Source of the DNA: Moesziomyces globuligerus
Lineage: Eukaryota > Basidiomycota > Ustilaginomycetes > Ustilaginales > Ustilaginaceae
DNA length: 64,000 nucleotides
Assembly: GCA_030849465.1 (NCBI GenBank)
Contig: JARVLF010000013.1
Location: 992,001 to 1,056,000, forward strand
Direction of reading: 5' to 3'
In this document: positions 59,261 through 64,000 of the stretch, one piece after another
Layout of the letters: every line of letters begins with the position of its first letter
Numbering within the stretch: the first letter of the stretch is position 1
Made by a program: the position numbers and the translations under genes
The notes under the pieces: model-generated
Seen by the model: the letters and a program-made list of their open reading frames with translations, nothing else
Database searches by the model: none
What the model was told of the DNA's origin: nothing

Positions 59261-60255
59261 TTGCCTCGCTTCACTCGCACGCTTGAGAGGCTCTCCCCGC
59301 TCTCGAGTGGCTCGACTGCTGCCACTCTCACATCCTCAGCCTGCGCCGCCCTGGCTCACAGGCGCGACTGTGACTGGCGCGGTCCGCTGCCCAATCCAAC
59401 TTGGAATTTCCTCGACTACGGTAACCTCGGAGAGAGGCCGCGACTGCGCACTGTGCGCACCGCCCATTGGCTCTCTCGCGCCCGCCTTGAGCTGCTGCCT
59501 AGCTGCTGCTGCTGATCGGCGCTCGAGGCTCTCGCTTTTTTTCAAAGGGCTTCTAGCTCGAGCTCCAATACAAAAAAAACCGCCGCGAAATTCCAAACTG
59601 CCCAAAGCCACATCCATTCAAACCACGCAGTTGGTGAGGCTGCCGATTTCTAATGCTGAACATTCGCGCGCTATCCCCAACTCAGCGGAGAGTGAGGTTA
59701 GCTGACGCAGAAGAGAGCAAGCTACACTTCCGGCTGGGCAGCCGAGTGCGCATCGAAGCGCGAAGAAAGGCCGCTCTCAGCCGCGCCTAAAGCATGCTCG
59801 CCACGCCGCACTAGCCTTTGAACAAACAGCGTATCATGGTGCTCGACGTTCTGCCAGGCTAGGATCACCATGAACGCCCAGACCCATACGAGCAGATGTA
59901 TCTTCCTTGTAGCTTGCACAGACGAGACAGTCGAGCTGAGCCGGCATCGAGCGATCGTGTTGAGTCATTCGTGCGAGTAGGTCGTGTCGCTGCTGGCGAC
60001 GCCGCTTGCTCCCACATCAGGGCGCGCGCCTTCATATCTCGCGCGGCGTCCCCAATGCTCGAGCGCCATTGTCGCGTATTGGCCCGGCTTGCTTCCCGCA
60101 GCACACGATGTGGGGGGCCGCATCACCTCGCACACGTTCCTGTTAATGCGCGACGCCGCAAGCCAGGTCCACGGGCGCGGCAACCGACTCGCCCCTGCAG
60201 CTCCAAGTGTCCTACTGCATGCTGGCATCGCCCCCGTCTCCGCTCCGACTCTGAG

Positions 60256-60264
60256 TTTATATAG
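60256..60264 (+). promoter_or_regulatory. Candidate TATA box of the Trp-rich secreted protein
   Basis: TTTATATAG, about 100 nt upstream of the ATG at 60363; the AT-rich stretch stands out in a GC-rich setting. Confidence 0.5.
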
Positions 60265-60362
60265 AGTCAGGTCCGGCGGCTCAGGACCTCCCCGCTTCTG
60301 TTCGTCCCTCTCCCCTTTTCCCCGGATCGGCGTGGTGTCGGGCGGTGCCGCACAGTGTCGAG

Positions 60363-60959
60363 ATGCTTCAGTCGACCTGGCTCGCCCTCTGGGCTTGGCT
60401 CATCTGCCTCTTGGTCATCGTGCACGACGTTGCGTGCTTGCCTTTAGGCAGCCCATTCCCCGCAGCCTCGGCAGTGGTTCCAGCTGCCACGCATCGCCAG
60501 ACCGACATTCCGCCTTGGGTGCTCGTGAAGCTCGGCGCCTCCCCACTGCCCCGACTCGTCCACAATCCTTGGTGGTCTCCGCAACCTCGGCATCGACACA
60601 CGGGCGTTCAAGTGAATCTGCCCAAGTGGCATTCCGGGCCGTGGGATACCGCGTGGAGTCTGTGGTCGGACGCCTCGCGCCACTTCTTTGGCGTGGGAGG
60701 CCACACGCTCACCAAGCGTACGCTGGGCCGGAGCGTGGAGGAGATGATCGCCAATCACCTTCGTCCGACCGACAAGCTGCAACGCGCCAAGGACGCCTTG
60801 CGCAGACTCTTCGGCCTCAAGCTCAAGGTCACCCCGCAACAGTACCGCAACGTGGTCAACAAGTATCGCCCAACCGCCGGCGCAGCTACCAACCACCCAT
60901 ACCGATCGGGCACACGCACCACGTTTACTCCCCGCAGACCAACCGCGTCGCGATGGTGA
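60363..60959 (+). CDS. Small secreted Trp-rich, cysteine-free basic protein (candidate effector)
   Basis: 198 aa, no intron. A hydrophobic signal peptide (MLQSTWLALWAWLICLLVIV) probably ends near VACLPLG. The mature protein has no cysteine, is rich in Trp/Pro/His/Arg and basic, with PWVLVKLGASPLPRLVHNPW, then HSGPWDTAWSLWSDASRHFF, and a helical segment (SVEEMIANHLRPTDKLQRAK, DALRRLFGLKLKVTPQQYRN). A TKR site (about residue 117) could be a Kex2 site. I recognise no family; the type (secreted, lineage-specific, TATA promoter) suggests an effector or surface protein. It lies alone between NST1 and MID1, facing the latter's 3' end. Confidence 0.72.
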   Translation: MLQSTWLALWAWLICLLVIVHDVACLPLGSPFPAASAVVPAATHRQTDIPPWVLVKLGASPLPRLVHNPWWSPQPRHRHTGVQVNLPKWHSGPWDTAWSLWSDASRHFFGVGGHTLTKRTLGRSVEEMIANHLRPTDKLQRAKDALRRLFGLKLKVTPQQYRNVVNKYRPTAGAATNHPYRSGTRTTFTPRRPTASRW

Positions 60960-61182
60960 ACCGGCATACAAACTTCCCACATTCTCCCACGGCTTGCATC
61001 CACTGTCCGAACTCACATTCTTTTGGTATCCTCTGCGAGCGGACGAGGGAAGCGTAGCATTGTGAGAGCGTGACTGACGAATCGATGAGTGACCAGAGGC
61101 GAAAGCAGGGTAGAATGCAAGAGAATGCTAGAATAGAATGTCCATGAGAAATCCGGGATGCGACAAGAGGGAAAGGAAAGAT
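60960..61182. other. Convergent 3' intergenic, secreted protein / MID1
   Basis: 223 bp between facing stops; nothing recognised. Confidence 0.4.
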
Positions 61183-63126
61183 CTAGAGAGCCAGAGTGAT
61201 GAGCAACGAGACCGCGAGCGACAACACGGACGCCGTGCTCCAGGGCAAGGATCGAGGCGTGGCGGCGTTGGACTCGCGCAGGAGGAAATCGACGCCCATC
61301 GAGTTGCAGTAGGCGTTGCCAAAGGCGTCGGTGGCAATGTAGCGTTGGTATCCTCCCCAGCGCATGCCGTGCTTGCCCGCGCCGCCGTTGAATCCGGCGC
61401 CGATGCCTTCCGAGCCGCTATCCGCAAACGTGCCGTAGTCGCGCTGCGCTGTGATGTCCCACACGGGACACGCCCACTGGATCAGCGGCGGACACGTGCG
61501 TTCGACAAAGTAGCACGTATAGATGCACGGCAACAGCTCGCCGTACAGGCCCGGACGAAGCTGCTCGTCGATGAACGACTGGCGTGACGCCAACGCATCC
61601 GACCCGTTGCCGTTGCGATTGACAATGTACGGCAGGAGGTCTTGGTTGAGACCCGTCGGAGCGCCCGTGAGGTTGCGGCTGTCCTGCGTGGCGCGCGACT
61701 GCGTCAGCGGGTCGGGCAGAGCATCGGTGCAGCGAGGCATGGCCACGGCACACAGCCAGTCCTGGTAGGACTTTTTGCACTTGTCGCACGTCTGCACGTA
61801 CGAGTACATGCCAAAGTCCTTATCGCCGCACGGGAACGTGTCGATCATCGCGCTAAAGTTGCCGTATTGCGGATCGACGAAGCCTTCGATCACCGAGAGC
61901 GCGTCCGGCGTCGAGATGGCCGGGTCCACGGGGATCGAGTAGGCCACGTTGGGGCAGAAGGGGACGTCGAAGACGAGGCGGCAGTTGTCGCTGCGTTTGG
62001 TCCTCATCTTGATCGCAGGGAAGAGCGTGGTGGTGAGGCTCTGCGCCTGGGTGTTGTTATCGATGCTGGTGGTCTCGACGAGCCAGAAGGTGTAGTTGGT
62101 GCCGGCGGCGAGGCCGCTGATCTCGAACTGGCGGCGGGTATCGTTGACCAGGTTGGCTTCGGTGCCGCGTCTTGTGTCGCTCGAGTTGGTGGAGAAGGGC
62201 TGGTTGCTGCTGATGAGGTCGGCCCATGCGTCTGCGATGGCGCAGAAGGATGAATTGAAGTAGTCGGCGTCCGGCAGCGAATACTCGCCGAACGTGGGCA
62301 GCACGATGGCATCGAGGACGGGCGGCGACGAGGTGGTGTAGTTGAAGGACGAAACGAGCGCGCGTGTCGCGTCGGTATCGTCCAGCCGCGGGCGGCGAGT
62401 GTAGTCGACGGACTCCATCTTGGCGCGCGTGCTGGCGACGATCTGGAACTGGTAGGTGCCCGTGGTGATGTTGCGTGTATCGGCGGGCGGCCACACACCC
62501 ATCCACAAGGTCTCGGAGCTGTTTTCGACGCGCTGACGTACGTCGACCTCGATCGAAGTCCAGCCGCCTTGTGCATAGCCAATGTGACGTTCATCCAAGA
62601 CGCTTGCATTGGCTGGGCCAGGCTGTCGGAAGAGCTCGTCGTCGGAGATGTAGAGTGAAGCGAGTGTTGACCGTCGCGCCTCTGTATCCGACTTTTTGAG
62701 CGAGGTGAGCAGGGTGGTATTGGATGTGTTGTACGGAGGGATGGCGGGACCACTGCAGAGAGAGACGGACGTCCAGACTGTCACCGTCTTTGCGTCTTCG
62801 GAGAAGGCAGTGGCGGGCAAGGTGAAGTTGAAGAAGGCGCCCTGCGTTGCATTGACATCGATGCGCGATCTTGCGACGATAGAATCGTTGAGAACGACAG
62901 CATTGATTGTTGCATTGAGGATGGACGTAGCTCTACCAGGAATTGCCGATCTTGACCTGGAGGGCTGTGGTATTGAGCTGGAAGAGTCAGTCGCAATAGG
63001 TGTTGGAGAGACTTGCTGTGCTTTCGCTATTGAGGTGAGGCACGAGACGTAGAGCAGGAGCGCCACGCATGCCAGATCGAAGCGAGCTCGAAGACTGCTC
63101 GAGCTTGATCTATGGCAAGCCGACAT
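61183..63126 (-). CDS. MID1: Stretch-activated calcium channel component Mid1
   Basis: 647 aa from the ATG at 63126 (MSACHRSSSSSLRARFDLAC); the frame is open to 63408, but only this start puts the signal-like hydrophobic stretch (ACVALLLYVSCLTSIAKAQQ) at the N-terminus. The extracellular part has about ten or more N-glycosylation sequons. The C-terminal Cys-rich domain (CKKSYQDWLCAVAMPRCTDA; CIYTCYFVERTCPPLIQWAC; AYCNSMGVDF) is diagnostic of Mid1. The protein ends in a hydrophobic segment (STASVLSLAVSLLITLAL) that may be a GPI-type signal or a membrane anchor. Mid1 works with the Cch1 channel in plasma-membrane calcium entry during stress, mating and hyphal growth. Confidence 0.92.
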   Translation of the reverse strand: MSACHRSSSSSLRARFDLACVALLLYVSCLTSIAKAQQVSPTPIATDSSSSIPQPSRSRSAIPGRATSILNATINAVVLNDSIVARSRIDVNATQGAFFNFTLPATAFSEDAKTVTVWTSVSLCSGPAIPPYNTSNTTLLTSLKKSDTEARRSTLASLYISDDELFRQPGPANASVLDERHIGYAQGGWTSIEVDVRQRVENSSETLWMGVWPPADTRNITTGTYQFQIVASTRAKMESVDYTRRPRLDDTDATRALVSSFNYTTSSPPVLDAIVLPTFGEYSLPDADYFNSSFCAIADAWADLISSNQPFSTNSSDTRRGTEANLVNDTRRQFEISGLAAGTNYTFWLVETTSIDNNTQAQSLTTTLFPAIKMRTKRSDNCRLVFDVPFCPNVAYSIPVDPAISTPDALSVIEGFVDPQYGNFSAMIDTFPCGDKDFGMYSYVQTCDKCKKSYQDWLCAVAMPRCTDALPDPLTQSRATQDSRNLTGAPTGLNQDLLPYIVNRNGNGSDALASRQSFIDEQLRPGLYGELLPCIYTCYFVERTCPPLIQWACPVWDITAQRDYGTFADSGSEGIGAGFNGGAGKHGMRWGGYQRYIATDAFGNAYCNSMGVDFLLRESNAATPRSLPWSTASVLSLAVSLLITLAL

Positions 63127-63748
63127 GATGTGGGCGGGTGTGAGGCCGTGGCATCCGGAGCGAGATGACGTGGCGACTTGGCCTGGAGCCAGATGCCCAA
63201 GTAGCGTAGCGTCGAGTGCCGTGCACGTGTGCTGAGGGTGTGATGCAGTTGCCGAGCGAGTGCTGAGGATGGTGATGATGATGGCTGCGAAGTAGGTCGG
63301 TGCTCCCACCCTGGCAATGGGATAGAGGCGAGTGTGGCTGTCACTTATTCGGCTGCTTGTTACTGTACGGTAGAACGCCGATAAAGTTGCGGCTGCAGCT
63401 GAAACCAACCAAGGCAGCTGTGCACAGCCGACTTTTTCGGTGGCTTCCCGCTTGGCACTCCACCGCCCGGCTCGGGAAATGGAGACCCTGAACGGATTTC
63501 CAAGCGAGTTTTCTCTCTCCTTTTCTTCTTGAATTTTTCAGCAATCGGAAGTGAGTGGCTTTTTCTCCGGCTGAAGCCGTGAGAGCGATCTTCCCGAAGT
63601 GGAGGCGTGAAGCTCGTTTGTGCTCAGCGCTGGGCTGATCCAAGCATCATTTGTCCGAGAGCCGTCACCTCTTCTTCGCACCATTGCACAACCTCGTCCG
63701 CCGTCGCAACTCTAGCATCGAGTGCTGCAGCCTCGACCGATCGCGGCC
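63127..63748. promoter_or_regulatory. Divergent region, MID1 / right-edge gene
   Basis: 622 bp between two divergent starts; no further gene or element recognised. Confidence 0.4.
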
Positions 63749-64000
63749 ATGAGTCGCTCGTCTCTTCGAGATGCCGCTGCGATAGCATCCACACTCTGTC
63801 ACATCGCCAAAGACATCGTCCTCTCCCCCGGCGGTGCACGTCCCGCAGCTGCCCGTGGTCCCCTCCGCCCTTGGCCCACTCAGACTGTAGCAAAGCAGGA
63901 TGCTCCAGATGCGGACGGCTCGACAAGCGGATCGTCGCAAAACCCTATAGCCACCTCATCCAAACTGGCAGAAGCCGTCGAACCAACCAGCGAAAGGCGC
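63749..64000 (+). CDS. N-terminal part of an unidentified protein, cut by the window end
   Basis: An ATG at 63749 (CGGCCATGAG) opens a frame that runs to base 64000 without a stop: 84 codons, beginning MSRSSLRDAAAIASTLCHIA and continuing KDIVLSPGGARPAAARG, then Ser/Ala/Pro/Thr-rich sequence. No other strong start competes, and no stop is met. The start of the sequence (amphipathic helix, then low complexity) faintly recalls N-termini of the ADCK/Coq8 kinases, but nothing decisive is visible; the identity rests on sequence beyond the window. Confidence 0.5.
   Translation, partial: MSRSSLRDAAAIASTLCHIAKDIVLSPGGARPAAARGPLRPWPTQTVAKQDAPDADGSTSGSSQNPIATSSKLAEAVEPTSERR

Larger units (their letters stand above)
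58533..60362. other. Gene-poor region between NST1 and the Trp-rich secreted protein
   Basis: About 1.8 kb holding the NST1 promoter and leader. It contains the TGAC array at 59095 and the GGGCTTGCT array at 59225. No credible gene was found in the remaining frames. The last 110 bp carry the TATA-like element at 60256. Confidence 0.45.

Overview
This 64 kb window reads as nuclear DNA of a smut fungus or related basidiomycetous yeast (Ustilaginaceae type: Ustilago, Sporisorium, Pseudozyma or Moesziomyces relatives). It is GC-rich, densely packed and intron-poor. Most introns are short (about 70-200 nt) with GTAAGT/GTACGT donors and CAG acceptors. The proteins are fungal housekeeping types, interspersed with small secreted proteins. 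The genus is inferred; no sequence search could be run.

Layout, left to right. 1-8.3 kb: a fungal-type transcription factor (5' end outside), an otubain deubiquitinase diverging from RNA polymerase I/III subunit AC40, and a small VOC/glyoxalase gene broken by one in-frame stop. 8.3-24 kb: ERV41, NIF3, a Rab5 GTPase, an LSB5-like VHS-GAT protein, WDR70, an unrecognised 761-aa protein and a 2.6 kb gene-poor stretch. 24.5-35.1 kb: UBE2S-like E2, ribosomal protein eL20, an RBM26/Rmn1-like RNA-binding protein, COX6, delta-COP and an intron-containing tRNA-Val(CAC). 35.5-40.4 kb: a small secretome island, with a silk-like Gly-Ala repeat secreted protein and two tandem paralogous six-cysteine secreted proteins. 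40.7-53.2 kb: a Mei2-like RRM protein diverging from exportin-4, a Tra2-like splicing factor diverging from another RRM/SR-type protein, and a SET5-like methyltransferase. 53.5-64 kb: NST1, a cysteine-free Trp-rich secreted protein, MID1 and the start of a gene cut by the right edge.

There is no operon logic; genes are individually promoted. Themes that recur are early secretory/endocytic traffic (ERV41, Rab5, LSB5, delta-COP), ubiquitin (otubain, UBE2S) and RNA processing (RBM26-like, Mei2-like, Tra2-like, SR-like, WDR70). Exon structures were rebuilt by joining splice sites that restore family-conserved sequence (ERV41, NIF3, eL20, COX6, Tra2-like) or keep the frame open (secreted proteins, Mei2-like).

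I found no CRISPR array, transposon with recognisable coding capacity, or prokaryote-type defence system. The most unusual content is the 35.5-40.4 kb island and the nonsense-interrupted VOC gene.
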